This document shows, one piece after another, positions 1 through 8,186 of a DNA stretch of 64,000 bases. A program made the translations under genes and the position numbers. Location of the stretch: assembly GCF_009757775.1 (NCBI RefSeq), contig NZ_RHLK01000001.1:223608-287607 (forward strand). Direction: 5' to 3'. The DNA is from Paenibacillus lutrae (GTDB taxonomy: Bacteria > Bacillota > Bacilli > Paenibacillales > NBRC-103111). The stretch's first letter is position 1; every line of letters begins with the position of its first letter. A model generated the notes under the pieces. The model was given only the letters and a program-made list of their open reading frames with translations, had not been told where the DNA came from and made no database searches.

Positions 1-384
1 GGGTTTTTATTTGTGGATCAATTGGCCTGGGACTGCGGTAAGAATGGTTTGTTCAGTAAGAAGCCGTCTATGCTCACACTAGGAGCGAAGCAAGCTGATA
101 CGGTTGGAAAGCTGCTGCGCGGCCGGCTGCTTAAGGGTAAAAATTTGATTTTATCGAACAAAGAGATAAGCGTAACATTGGAGCCCGCTTCAACGACGGG
201 AATCGAAATAGATGAGAATAAGGTCCATTTGAAACTGGATGAAGCGGTTGTCAACGAACTTATAGACGAACTTATGCCCAAAGAAGGAGAAATTCGTTTG
301 TCTTCTTATAAAGATTTAATCATACAAGTCGTCAAAACGTACATCAAGGATCAAGATGGAAATGCGGTATCTACCATCGGTTAA
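1..384 (+). CDS. Unrecognised protein, 5'-truncated by window edge
   Basis: The reading frame is open from base 1, so the N-terminus lies outside the window; the first possible in-window start is a GTG at 13. About 127 residues are visible, ending in TAA. The visible part has no signal peptide, membrane segment or motif that I recognise. It is lysine- and glutamate-rich, with a stretch of alternating hydrophobic and charged residues (KNLILSNKEISVTLEP) that suggests beta strands. The base composition and codon use look like ordinary host coding DNA. It is followed within about 125 bases by a terminator-like hairpin at 507-530. The function cannot be told from the sequence. Confidence 0.6.
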   Translation, partial: GFLFVDQLAWDCGKNGLFSKKPSMLTLGAKQADTVGKLLRGRLLKGKNLILSNKEISVTLEPASTTGIEIDENKVHLKLDEAVVNELIDELMPKEGEIRLSSYKDLIIQVVKTYIKDQDGNAVSTIG

Positions 385-506
385 ATAGGAACTTTACCTA
401 ACATAACAACGAATATATGGAGCTTGCACGAGTTATAGAGTGTCTGAATGTTGGATCCGCTAAAAAATGAATGACGGAGACCCAGTGGAGATAGCAAAAT
501 AAAAGA

Positions 507-530
507 AGAGCCCGCTTCCGAAGCGAGCTC
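507..530. terminator. Rho-independent terminator-like hairpin, probably bidirectional
   Basis: An inverted repeat (arms GAGCCCGCTTC and GAAGCGAGCTC, one mismatch) is flanked by an A-rich stretch on the left and TTTCTC on the right. It could end the truncated gene at 1-384 on the plus strand and any minus-strand transcript through 563-682. Confidence 0.65.
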
Positions 531-562
531 TTTCTCATTGTTACCGATAGATTGATCTGCTA

Positions 563-682
563 TTAGGCTTCTCTTAACTGCTTAATTACTTCCTCAGCAA
601 ACGGATCGGTAAACCGAATGGTTCCGTGTTCCTGTATAATTCGCCCTTCCTTGATGCGAAGATCAAGCCAATCTGTAATAAA
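563..682 (-). pseudogene. C-terminal gene remnant of unknown family
   Basis: The minus strand encodes about 39 codons ending in TAA (plus-strand 563-565). They read like a true protein C-terminus (DWLDLRIKEGRIIQEHG, then FAEEVIKQLREA). No start codon or ribosome site precedes it; the frame runs directly into the arm of the perfect palindrome at 683-738. I read it as the 3' end of a gene whose remainder was lost. The family was not identified. Confidence 0.35.
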
Positions 683-738
683 GTAAGCGTCAAATAGCCC
701 ACATCTTGAGTACAAGATGTGGGCTATTTGACGCTTAC
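683..738. repeat. Perfect 56-bp palindrome (26-bp arms, 4-base loop)
   Basis: Bases 683-708 and 713-738 are exact reverse complements around the loop AGTA. No T-tract follows either arm, so it is not a typical terminator. Reading outward, both strands continue into coding-like remnants whose first residues are the same (LFDAY). On the minus strand this leads into the fragment at 563-682; on the plus strand it leads into a short frame ending at 831. A snap-back inverted duplication or joined ends of a lost mobile element would explain this. Confidence 0.85.
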
Positions 739-935
739 GTTGAATATGAGCGGCTCCTAAACGAGAGCCCTACAATAGCCCTGCTTTTTGAGCAAAGTGG
801 CAATCTAGAATCTGGAAAAGTGTTTAAGTAAAGAAAAGAGCAGTTCGTCCCTCGTCCAATGGCGGGCTATTTCTGTTCTATTAGCTTTTTTCTGATTAAG
901 CTGGTCATTGTTATATGATTATACCGTTTATGACT
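739..935. other. Intergenic region with short coding-like remnant
   Basis: A plus-strand frame leaves the palindrome and runs to a TAA at 829-831 (…YERLLNESPTIALLFEQ…). It looks like protein-coding sequence but has no start of its own. The rest, up to the stop of the ureohydrolase gene, is AT-rich and shows nothing I can name. Confidence 0.3.
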
Positions 936-1793
936 TTACTTATTTAAAATAGGTATTTCTCCAAGCAGTTTCTTCAAGTTAATATAATCCCACGGCATAT
1001 GCTCCGTAATACCTAATCCAACTACATCTGTTTCTTCAGATAGTTCTTTAATCAGATTAAGTAGTTGAGGCATTTGCATTGTTCCCGCAGGAGCTAAATT
1101 ATAAGGTGCTTCAGGGTTGGCGAATAATAAAGAACGAAATGCCTTTGGGTCAAGCACATCTAAATCAATGTGAATCGCTAGGTGCTTTATGCCACTTTCT
1201 TTAATCCACTCTTTTATAGATTCAGTATTGTTCATTAACTCTTTAGTCCCAGCAGTTTTTAAACCTAGTCTTTGAATGACTTCTGTATCTTGTTCTGTAG
1301 GAGCTTCTAATCCCGCGATAAAGACATTTTCAGGGTTTAGAGGGATTTTCACATGTTTTGCGAACTCTTCATCTCCTTCTCCCAAAAGATTCCCGAGAGG
1401 TAATGTATGTCCGTTGTCATACCCAACAATTCTAACTAAATCGCTGTGGGCATCGATCCAAATTAAACCTAATTTCCCGCCGTATCTTTCGTTTAAATAG
1501 GCAAATGGGGCTTGTTCGACTAAGCAGTCACCACCGAACATTACAATGCGATCTGGCTTATGAGCATCAATGATATGATGAGCTGCCTCTAATTGTTCAA
1601 GTAACTGTCTTCTTCCATTCGTACCGTTCTCGTTTTCAAGCGGAGTTCCATCATAAGCATGAACGGGTACATGAATAAGGGGTTGATCATTGTCCGGAGC
1701 TAACCAAGCAAGTAGTTCGGCTCCAAAAGAGTAGTTAGGGTTGTTTCCCCCTTGCCATTGAGGCATTAACAGGCGTATTGTTTTTTTAGTCAT
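936..1793 (-). CDS. Ureohydrolase (arginase/agmatinase/formiminoglutamase) family protein
   Basis: A 285-residue protein of normal length for the family, whose members hydrolyse guanidino compounds to urea at a binuclear manganese site in the cytoplasm. Visible family motifs are WIDAHSD (about residue 112) and HIDLDVLDP (about residue 208), which carry metal-binding Asp and His residues. The third motif, normally GGDH, reads FGGDC here (about residue 89), so a usual metal-binding His is replaced by Cys. The substrate cannot be assigned, and activity as a classical arginase or agmatinase is uncertain. The start ATG has a good site, AAAGGAG, 8 bases upstream. The gene diverges from an HxlR regulator across a 105-base gap, which suggests control by it. 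Confidence 0.8.
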   Translation of the reverse strand: MTKKTIRLLMPQWQGGNNPNYSFGAELLAWLAPDNDQPLIHVPVHAYDGTPLENENGTNGRRQLLEQLEAAHHIIDAHKPDRIVMFGGDCLVEQAPFAYLNERYGGKLGLIWIDAHSDLVRIVGYDNGHTLPLGNLLGEGDEEFAKHVKIPLNPENVFIAGLEAPTEQDTEVIQRLGLKTAGTKELMNNTESIKEWIKESGIKHLAIHIDLDVLDPKAFRSLLFANPEAPYNLAPAGTMQMPQLLNLIKELSEETDVVGLGITEHMPWDYINLKKLLGEIPILNK

Positions 1794-1850
1794 TTTTTTC
1801 TCTCCTTTACTTGAACGTAAGGCTAGTATAAAATGAGCACAAATAAAAAA

Positions 1851-1881
1851 AAAGTACGCACTTTATTGATAGGTACTACCT
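1851..1881. promoter_or_regulatory. Candidate operator repeats between ureohydrolase and HxlR genes
   Basis: Two short perfect inverted repeats lie in the shared divergent promoter region: AAAGT-ACGC-ACTTT at 1851-1864 and AGGTA-C-TACCT at 1871-1881. HxlR proteins bind short dyads as dimers and often control themselves and a divergent neighbour. Assignment to this regulator is inference. Confidence 0.4.
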
Positions 1882-1898
1882 GAAAGGATAGTGTAAAT

Positions 1899-2240
1899 AT
1901 GAGTATGGCTGAATATAAAGGTAAAGTTAAAAATATTCAAGATACACCTTTTGGTTATACATTGTCAGTTATCGGTGGTAAGTGGAAAATGGTTATTATT
2001 TACCTCCTCGCAGAAAACCAACCGGTTCGTTTTAATGATCTGAAAAGACAGATAGGATCTATTACTTATAAAATATTGAGTTCACAACTAAAAGAATTGG
2101 AAGCGGATGGAATGGTGAAACGAAAAGAGTATCCCCAAGTTCCCCCTAAAGTCGAGTACAGTCTCACAGATAAAGCGGAAACATTATTACCCGTTTTGGA
2201 AGAGTTATGTGAGTGGGGAGTAAAAAACCAGAATAATTAA
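1899..2240 (+). CDS. HxlR-family winged-helix transcriptional regulator
   Basis: A 113-residue protein with the hallmark HxlR pattern: a short N-terminus, then a winged helix-turn-helix beginning at about residue 20 (LSVIGGKWKMVIIYLL, FNDLKRQIGSITYKILSSQL) and ending with the wing and EYSLTDKAETLLPVL. Members are DNA-binding dimers that sense redox state, aldehydes or other small molecules. The start at 1899 follows AAAGGAT with 9-base spacing; an ATG two codons later is an alternative. It is transcribed divergently from the ureohydrolase gene, and the inverted repeats in the gap are natural target sites. The signal sensed is unknown. Confidence 0.9.
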   Translation: MSMAEYKGKVKNIQDTPFGYTLSVIGGKWKMVIIYLLAENQPVRFNDLKRQIGSITYKILSSQLKELEADGMVKRKEYPQVPPKVEYSLTDKAETLLPVLEELCEWGVKNQNN

Positions 2241-2690
2241 ATCCATCGACAAATGCAGCCATATCCACTGGATAAGATCCAATCATAATTTTAGGTATAT
2301 TCATTATTAGCTCAACTAGCTTTGTTACTCAAAAGAGAACTCCCTCCACAACACTCCGCATTCTTTGCCAATGTTCAGCCATATTCTCGCGACCACCTGC
2401 CTTTTCAATGTAAGTTATTCAGCTATCGTTACCCGTTAGACCAAATTTGAATGAAGGTAGTCCGGACAATAAATTGAAAGCATTAATCGATCCGGAATTG
2501 ATTAAACAGAGGTGGGGGACAGTCGGCTTCACGACTTGCAAAATCGCGGAGAGAGCGGTTGTGATTGACAAAGAACATATCTGTATCGGAATCATATTCA
2601 GAATATTGAAACGATAACTGCCCAAAAAGCGTATAATTTAATGCGATATACCCTTGCTTTTTTTCAAACACATAATCCAAGAGGAGTGAG
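2241..2690. other. Intergenic region with degenerate coding remnants
   Basis: A plus-strand frame open from 2414 to a TAA at 2615-2617 (67 codons, no Met start) reads like the end of a real protein (KALIDPELIKQRWGTVGF, then VVIDKEHICIGIIF). It has no start codon, so I take it as a 3' gene remnant of unknown family. On the minus strand, around 2335-2425 and 2240-2305, further short stretches look coding but are broken by stops. A promoter for the gene at 2691 must lie at the right end, but no clear -35/-10 pair was found. Confidence 0.35.
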
Positions 2691-3371
2691 ATGAAGTTGA
2701 AGAACAAATTAGCCGTTACCGCAATTGGAGCTGCCATGGTACTCAGTATGGGTACAGGTGTGTTCGCCGGAGCCAATCTCCAGGAAATTAAAGCTTACTT
2801 AAACGGGTCCATCACGGTAAAATATAATGGTTCCCCGGTCCAGTTGCAGGACGAGCAGGGAGCTGTCGTGCTTCCGATCACCTATGATGGCAACACCTAT
2901 CTTCCGGTACGCAGCATTGCCAAAACCTTGAACGTGGCGGTCAACTACGACGGGGCAACTAACACGGTCCTGTTAGGCGAGCAGATTGAAGGCGTCGCAC
3001 TGGCCAAGAGTTTCAGCGATTCTTCGTATCATACAAAAGATCCGGATTTGACTACATACAAGGGCAAAGACTATAAAGACGTTTATTTTGATAACGCAAA
3101 ATCGACCCGGGGCAGCAGTTTTATGCTGTATCCGAAAGGCAAATACCAAAAGCTCGTGCTCCAGGCAGCCGCGACGGGCAATGATATCGAAAAATTTTTC
3201 GTTCAAGACAGTGACAGGGATATCAAATTAAAAATTACGACAATCGCCGTCGCCGAAGGTTTGAAGACCATTGAAGTTGATATTGCCGGTGTCGATAAAC
3301 TATTCGTTCATGCAGATATCAAAGGAAGTGGAGGCTTGTTCGTCCCACTTACCACATCGTACTTCAAATAA
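2691..3371 (+). CDS. Secreted stalk-domain protein (copper amine oxidase N-terminal-like domain)
   Basis: A 226-residue exported protein. Residues 1-26 form a Sec signal peptide (basic MKLKNK, hydrophobic core, cleavage after VFA). Residues 30-100 form a copper-amine-oxidase N-terminal (stalk) domain: AYLNGSITVKYNG, then ITYDGNTYLPVRSIAKTL and NYDGATNTVLLG, the repeat-like motif common in secreted Paenibacillus proteins. The C-terminal 120 residues resemble a small beta-rich domain with no catalytic motif that I recognise. The domain probably mediates protein interaction or substrate binding at the cell surface and is not itself an oxidase. The start follows GAGGAG with good spacing. It is monocistronic and ends at the hairpin at 3496-3542. 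Confidence 0.85.
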   Translation: MKLKNKLAVTAIGAAMVLSMGTGVFAGANLQEIKAYLNGSITVKYNGSPVQLQDEQGAVVLPITYDGNTYLPVRSIAKTLNVAVNYDGATNTVLLGEQIEGVALAKSFSDSSYHTKDPDLTTYKGKDYKDVYFDNAKSTRGSSFMLYPKGKYQKLVLQAAATGNDIEKFFVQDSDRDIKLKITTIAVAEGLKTIEVDIAGVDKLFVHADIKGSGGLFVPLTTSYFK

Positions 3372-3495
3372 ACCAGTCCGAGAGTAGAACAGGACAAATG
3401 CGGAAAATGGCAATCTTCGAGACATCTGTGGAAGGAAGCAGACTATAAAACGCAGATCAGCTAGCGTTAAACTAACGAGGTATCATCACGAATGA

Positions 3496-3542
3496 AACAG
3501 CGACAGTCTAGGACTTATTTTGGGTCCTTGACTGTCGCTGTT
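3496..3542. terminator. Bidirectional terminator-like hairpin between convergent genes
   Basis: Perfect 13-base outer arms (AACAGCGACAGTC and its complement), with a further AGGAC/GTCCT pairing inside, close a short loop. It sits exactly between the stops of convergent genes at 3371 and 3552. Confidence 0.75.
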
Positions 3543-3551
3543 CTAGACAGA

Positions 3552-4397
3552 TTAATTTAGATATTTCCCATATTGCGGAACTGCTATAGTATCAAAATTG
3601 TCCGTCAATCTCTTCAAGCTATTTGTTAATATTGCTCCGGTAAAGGGAGGACCATGACCAGTAACTGCATTCACCGGGTTTAACTTTTCTAATAACTTAA
3701 CCGATTCTGCAGCAGCTTTCCAATCTGTGGTTAGATACCGAGGGGGACCGCTTATTTCTGGTGTTTGGGTTACAACACTATACAAATTCTCTTGCTTGAC
3801 TGTTACAAAAGCATCACCCGCAATAAGCGAACGATCCCGTTCTCTAAATAATGAGACATGACCAGGAGTATGTCCCGGCGTGTGAATCCAGCGCCATTCC
3901 GGCATTGCCGGCACCGTGAAGTCGGAGGGGAGCTTTGTCACATGATTGCCAAGATGGATAGCTTCATTTGGAAATAATGGAGACATTTTAGCAACTAATC
4001 CACCTTCAACACTCGGATCTGGTTCTGGATAGTCTTGCTTTCCAGTTAAATAAGGTAATTCCAGCTCATGGGCATAAACGGGAACTGCCCAATGTTGTAC
4101 TAATTCGATGATGGCTCCGACGTGGTCAAAATGCCCATGCGTTAAAATGATGGCTTGCGGTCTGCTATTAGGGCCGAACCGTTCTTCTGATGCTCGAATA
4201 ATCGTGTCACCGGAATGCGGCATTCCTGCATCCACTACTATCCATTTATCCGAATCAGGCTGACCGACAAAAATGACGTTGACAATTTGAGTTGTTAAAC
4301 AAAATAAATCTGAGCTGATTTCCTGTCCTACACCACTCTCGGTAGAGGTGACAGGCAAGTAGTGGTAGTCATTCCCATAAGACATTTCTTTATCCAT
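3552..4397 (-). CDS. MBL-fold metallo-hydrolase
   Basis: A 281-residue metallo-beta-lactamase-fold protein of cytoplasmic type (no signal peptide). The metal-binding signature THGHFDHVG (about residues 86-94) supplies the HxHxDH ligands. The later ligands appear in HTPGHTPGH (about 173-181), GDAF (about 196) and the C-terminal GHGPP. These are the features of glyoxalase II-like/general hydrolases in this superfamily; the substrate is not predictable. The start at 4397 follows AGGAGG with 10-base spacing; an ATG four codons later is possible. It lies downstream of the manganese catalase on the same strand but beyond a terminator, so it is probably transcribed separately. Confidence 0.85.
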   Translation of the reverse strand: MDKEMSYGNDYHYLPVTSTESGVGQEISSDLFCLTTQIVNVIFVGQPDSDKWIVVDAGMPHSGDTIIRASEERFGPNSRPQAIILTHGHFDHVGAIIELVQHWAVPVYAHELELPYLTGKQDYPEPDPSVEGGLVAKMSPLFPNEAIHLGNHVTKLPSDFTVPAMPEWRWIHTPGHTPGHVSLFRERDRSLIAGDAFVTVKQENLYSVVTQTPEISGPPRYLTTDWKAAAESVKLLEKLNPVNAVTGHGPPFTGAILTNSLKRLTDNFDTIAVPQYGKYLN

Positions 4398-4444
4398 TTC
4401 AGTTCGCCTCCTAGTATATCGCCTTAATCACCCTTGCAGCCAGT

Positions 4445-4480
4445 CAAAAACAATAAAGCCTGCTTAGTAATAAGCAGACT
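4445..4480 (-). terminator. Rho-independent terminator of the manganese catalase gene
   Basis: On the minus strand the arms AGTCTGCTT and AAGCAGGCT (one G-T pair) close a 6-base loop and are followed by TTATTGTTTTT. It starts 12 bases after the catalase stop codon. Confidence 0.8.
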
Positions 4481-4491
4481 CAATTTCATCC

Positions 4492-5346
4492 CTAAGCATT
4501 CAAATCATAGAGTCCAGGGCTATGTTCATTTGGCATTTCAGGTAAGTAGGGGAGGGGAAACCCATCTGGAGGTGATATTACTTCTAGTTGCCCTCCATTG
4601 CGGCTAGGTGTTGTGCCGTTAAAGATCTCACCGATACGTGTCTCATCCAACCGAAAGTTAAACTGTGCATTGTGATATCCGAGATCCACATACTTGCGGC
4701 ATTCTGGATATTTATTAAGATCGTAATTGGGAACCGGGAACAGCTTGCCCCATTCAACTCCCAGCGTTTCCAAGGCTTTAGCGAAGGCGTTCTGATGCGC
4801 GTTATCCCTTACGATTAGAAACGCAAGTGTTTCGCGAAAAGTTTGGTTTGAACTCATTTCATAAATTCGAGATTTCTGCAGGACCCCAGTTGATTCTAGG
4901 ATTAAATTGTCTAACAAATCACTAATCAGATTGCCATGGCTGTATACATAATTTCCTAACCACGGATTTCCAGCCGCATCGACAGGCAGAGAAGCTTTCG
5001 CACCCATAATGAAATGATGCGGATTGGCATATTTAATGGCTTCATCCAATGGGGCTGTATCTGCTCCTGCATTTCCAGGTGAGTTTTCCCCAGAGTCATT
5101 AAGCAGTTGGTTAATGGTTTGTTGGACAAGCTCAACATGGCTGATTTCTTCGAGAAACACACCGCGTATTAAATCGCGATATTGTGTAGCGTTTCCGCGA
5201 AAATTACTGCTTTGGAAAAAGTATTGCATCATCGTGCGCATTTCTCCAAACTGGCCCCCAAGCGTTTCCTGTAGAACTTTAGCGGCTGCCGGATCCGGTT
5301 TGTCTGGTTTAATCCTATTAATTAAATCTTCCTTGTAGAAATACAT
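4492..5346 (-). CDS. Manganese (non-haem) catalase
   Basis: A 284-residue dimanganese catalase, which converts hydrogen peroxide to water and oxygen in the cytoplasm or spore coat. Its length is usual for the family. All metal ligands expected from the family are visible: Glu35 in FGEM, Glu67 and His70 in EEISHVEL, Glu151 in ESTG and His184 in DNAHQNAF. The C-terminal 40 residues are Pro- and Gly-rich (PPDGFPLPYLPEMP), as in Bacillales coat-associated members such as CotJC and YjqC. No cotJA or cotJB gene lies beside it. The start follows AAGGAG with 9-base spacing. It is probably monocistronic and ends at the terminator at 4445-4480. Confidence 0.92.
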   Translation of the reverse strand: MYFYKEDLINRIKPDKPDPAAAKVLQETLGGQFGEMRTMMQYFFQSSNFRGNATQYRDLIRGVFLEEISHVELVQQTINQLLNDSGENSPGNAGADTAPLDEAIKYANPHHFIMGAKASLPVDAAGNPWLGNYVYSHGNLISDLLDNLILESTGVLQKSRIYEMSSNQTFRETLAFLIVRDNAHQNAFAKALETLGVEWGKLFPVPNYDLNKYPECRKYVDLGYHNAQFNFRLDETRIGEIFNGTTPSRNGGQLEVISPPDGFPLPYLPEMPNEHSPGLYDLNA

Positions 5347-5692
5347 TAGAAATTCTCCTTTTTATTCAAGGGCATGATTATTCATCATAAGTATGCCTTG
5401 TTTTTTGATACAGAAATTACTATTTGTTCCTTCTGAAATAATTATGCAAGCTAGTTTAAGGAGGATAGGATTCAATTGGAGCATAAAACGAAAAAATCCG
5501 TCAGAACCCCCCAATGTGGAGATGACGGATTTTTAATTTGTTTTGGATCCAGACAGCCTTTAAGATAACGAAGATGTCCCGTTGGTGATCAATCAACTTC
5601 TTGAAGCTTATGGAAATAATGGATTGGCTGTTCTAGTCCAATAGGGATTTGACATGGATTCCTTTTCAGCAAAAAATGGTTAAACAATCCGG
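5347..5692. other. Intergenic region with terminator and short remnant
   Basis: Apart from the hairpin at 5492-5534, this holds the upstream region of the manganese catalase gene. A 26-codon plus-strand frame (5552-5631; VINQLLEAYGNNGLAVLVQ) looks like the end of a lost gene. It has no start and is preceded by a stop, so it is not annotated as a gene. Confidence 0.3.
5492..5534. terminator. Bidirectional terminator-like hairpin
   Basis: Perfect 12-base arms AAAAATCCGTCA and TGACGGATTTTT enclose a 19-base loop, giving a T-run on each strand. It lies between the catalase promoter region and the methyltransferase stop. No intact plus-strand gene precedes it, so it may be a relic of the lost gene nearby. 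Confidence 0.7.
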
Positions 5693-6493
5693 CTAAGATT
5701 TTTTCCCGATCAACGTGTAGCTCATGGGTAGCTTTTCTTCTTTTTCCACATGGTCGTAAATGCAGGAAATATCATGGGGGTGCTCCTCGTACTCTGTGAT
5801 ATTGATGCCGCTTTGAATAACCGCGTTAAAAATGGAAGCCAGCGTGTGGCTGAAGCTGTAATTGGTTTGAGACTCATAGGTCGTATTCCCGACATAGTCG
5901 ATACCGGTATTGGCGATCCAGGGATCGCTTTTGAAATATGAAAAGGCGATTTTCAACGGGTCTTCAAATTCAGGCTCATCCTCCATAGCCAGCATGTTCA
6001 GTAGTGGGTGCATTTCATAAATAACTAGCATACCGTCTTTTTTCAGCAAGGTAGAGGCAATGCCGAAAAATTTGTGTAAATCAGGCAGCCAGGTGAGCGC
6101 TCCGATGGAGATGTACAGCAGGTCATACTGGTTGATATGCGTACTATCAATGTCATAAACATCGGTGCGCACGAAAGTGCAGGGCAATCCGGAAGTTTCG
6201 GCAAGCTCTTTGGCTTCCTCTATGACATGATCAGAAATGTCGAAACCGGTGCCACTTTGAGCCCCGAGGTTGACCAGGGACAACAACTCCCTGCCGTTGT
6301 TGCAGCAAAGCTGTGCTACACGTTTTCCTTGTAGTCCGAGCCGCCGAAATGTGTCCGTGATGTGTTCGTCGAGGGTAGAGAAGCCTATAGCTTGAAAGGC
6401 CTCCTTTAAATTGATCGGATTGTGCTTCTGATGGATCGGATTCACTTCATTCCAGGCTTCACGGTTGGATTGGGTGTACGTTTTGATATTCAT
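5693..6493 (-). CDS. Class I SAM-dependent methyltransferase
   Basis: A 266-residue cytoplasmic protein with a Rossmann-fold methyltransferase core. Motif I reads VAQLCCNNGRELLSL (around residue 60), with CNNG in place of the usual GxGxG-like CGTG, followed by GFDIS as the acidic SAM-ribose contact. YDLLYISIGALTWLPDL matches motifs II-III. This CCNNGRE pattern is known from a Bacillales methyltransferase group of unassigned substrate. I place the start at 6493 (MNIKTYTQ) because AGGAG lies 8 bases upstream; the frame extends 18 codons further but without a ribosome site. It follows the chitinase gene on the same strand after that gene's terminator. Confidence 0.82.
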   Translation of the reverse strand: MNIKTYTQSNREAWNEVNPIHQKHNPINLKEAFQAIGFSTLDEHITDTFRRLGLQGKRVAQLCCNNGRELLSLVNLGAQSGTGFDISDHVIEEAKELAETSGLPCTFVRTDVYDIDSTHINQYDLLYISIGALTWLPDLHKFFGIASTLLKKDGMLVIYEMHPLLNMLAMEDEPEFEDPLKIAFSYFKSDPWIANTGIDYVGNTTYESQTNYSFSHTLASIFNAVIQSGINITEYEEHPHDISCIYDHVEKEEKLPMSYTLIGKKS

Positions 6494-6530
6494 TTGAACA
6501 ACTCCTATCCCATATAGAATGTATATGCAA

Positions 6531-6571
6531 ATAAAAGAACCGCACACCGTCCAAAGACGGCATACGGTTCT
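6531..6571 (-). terminator. Rho-independent terminator of the chitinase gene
   Basis: On the minus strand, AGAACCG pairs with CGGTTCT and GCCGTC pairs with GACGG(T), followed by TTTTATTT. It begins 8 bases after the chitinase stop codon. Confidence 0.8.
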
Positions 6572-6578
6572 GTTTCAA

Positions 6579-8186
6579 TTAGAATTGCTGCATGCCCAGT
6601 GTGTTCAGCTTCTCGCCTGTAATATCAATGTTCGCTTTCGCAGCAAGCTCGGTGTAGTGAGCAACGCGGCGGCGAATCCGATTGTCGGTTTCATCGAGGT
6701 TGCCTTCCTGTCCACCGTTGATAACCATGATGGTTGTACCGAATCCTGGTACAAGCCCTTTCGCTAGCTGCGCAGCTGTCGGCACATAATTGCCAACGAT
6801 CACATCGTGAGCAGAAGGTTTAGGATCTTGAGGCGTCATCCAGAAGAGCATCGCAGTCATAAAGCCGAGGCGGCCATCGTCTGCAATTCGGTCTGGATCG
6901 TTCAGCAACACGTTTTTATCTCCGTAAATGATAGAGCTAAAGAGTCCGTAGTTATAGTTCCAGCTCAACTGGATCGGACCGCGTCCATGATAAGACTTGC
7001 CGGCGACAGGCGCGTAGTCTGTATATTCAGGGGCAATGTAGCCGATTGAACCCGAATTGACATAACTCCGCTCTTCGTTGAAGAACAATCCCCATCTTAG
7101 TTCGCCATCCGGAGCTGTCGGCCAACCGCCGCCTGTCTCATGGGCGATGTTAGCGATGAAGGCTGCAAACTCGCGCTTGCGGTCTTTCTCTACACCTTCC
7201 TTGAGGAACGTTCCAAAATCGACAATCCGGGTGATCAATGGCTTGTTAATTTCCCCAGGGGCGTTGAAATCCGCTGAACGATGGATCAAAGTTTCGGTTT
7301 TGGTTGTTTTATCCAAACGATACAGTTCTCTCACTAACGGGCTGCCTGTACGGTATACTTCCTTGTATTTGATATTGGCTGTATCACGAACTGCTGCGAT
7401 GAAATTGTCATAGGAGTAATAGTCGCTTAATTCAGCTCTGTAGTAATCTTGATTCTGGGCAATGGCGTGCCAAGCCGGCGTTCCAGCGCGACGAGGAAAG
7501 AGTGTCTCGTACTCAGCGCGAGGCAGAATAGATGTAACCGCTTGCGTAGCTTTGTCAGGACTATACTGCTCATTGATGCCCTGCCAGGAATTGTTGATCT
7601 GATCCATCGTCAAGACACGGCTTTGGCCAACGTTTAGGACCGGTCCTGTACCTTCACCGGCAGTGGTTTTTACGGACAGAGTCGCACCTGCCGATTCATT
7701 GTTTGCGCCATCTACAGCTTTTAACGTATAAGCATAAGTCGTGCTAGGTTGAAGATTGCTGTCGGTATACGTTAAGGATGCAGTAGTGCCCACCTTTACA
7801 TTGTTGCGATAAATATTGTATCCGGTTACAGAAACGTTATCGGTAGAAGCTCCCCACGTCAGTGTGATCGAGTTTGCCGTTTTGGCTGTATTCGTCAGTG
7901 CGGATGGTGCTGTAGGCGCTTGCGTATCTACTGGAGCCGTGTTGACTAATTGCCATGCGTCCGACGAAGAAGGTATGCTGCCATAGGACCACCATTTGGC
8001 TTTATACGTTTTGCTTTGGTACGTTACAAGATCGCCGGCTACATATGCCTTATTACTTTGCCAAGCTTGAGCCGCCACAGGGGACGTCGCCATTACCATC
8101 GTAACGGGCGCGAGTACCGTTATACTAGTTGCTACAGTTACACTTTTAAACATAAGATTGGTAGACAAAAGCAACTTCTTCATCAT
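6579..8186 (-). CDS. Secreted GH19 chitinase with CBM5/12 and fibronectin type III domains
   Basis: A 535-residue extracellular enzyme that cleaves beta-1,4 bonds of chitin. Domain order: signal peptide 1-40 (cleavage near VAAQA); chitin-binding CBM5/12 at about 42-82 (WQSNKAYVAGDLVTYQ, YKAKWWSYG); fibronectin type III at about 90-176; GH19 catalytic domain from about 195 to the end. The two GH19 catalytic glutamates are probably Glu350 in AHETGGGW and Glu371 or Glu372 in NEERSY; YHGRGPIQLSWNYNYG is a further GH19 signature. The start has GGTGGGAG upstream, with two adjacent ATGs. It is monocistronic with its own terminator. It is probably used for chitin nutrition or attack on fungi and arthropods. 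Confidence 0.93.
   Translation of the reverse strand: MMKKLLLSTNLMFKSVTVATSITVLAPVTMVMATSPVAAQAWQSNKAYVAGDLVTYQSKTYKAKWWSYGSIPSSSDAWQLVNTAPVDTQAPTAPSALTNTAKTANSITLTWGASTDNVSVTGYNIYRNNVKVGTTASLTYTDSNLQPSTTYAYTLKAVDGANNESAGATLSVKTTAGEGTGPVLNVGQSRVLTMDQINNSWQGINEQYSPDKATQAVTSILPRAEYETLFPRRAGTPAWHAIAQNQDYYRAELSDYYSYDNFIAAVRDTANIKYKEVYRTGSPLVRELYRLDKTTKTETLIHRSADFNAPGEINKPLITRIVDFGTFLKEGVEKDRKREFAAFIANIAHETGGGWPTAPDGELRWGLFFNEERSYVNSGSIGYIAPEYTDYAPVAGKSYHGRGPIQLSWNYNYGLFSSIIYGDKNVLLNDPDRIADDGRLGFMTAMLFWMTPQDPKPSAHDVIVGNYVPTAAQLAKGLVPGFGTTIMVINGGQEGNLDETDNRIRRRVAHYTELAAKANIDITGEKLNTLGMQQF

Noticed and set aside
683-738. Palindrome as an ordinary terminator
   Set aside because: There is no T-run on either side, and the stem is far longer and more perfect than the other terminators in the window.
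6494-6547. N-terminal extension of the methyltransferase
   Set aside because: It has no ribosome site, overlaps the chitinase terminator, and the ATG at 6493 has AGGAG at 8 bases.
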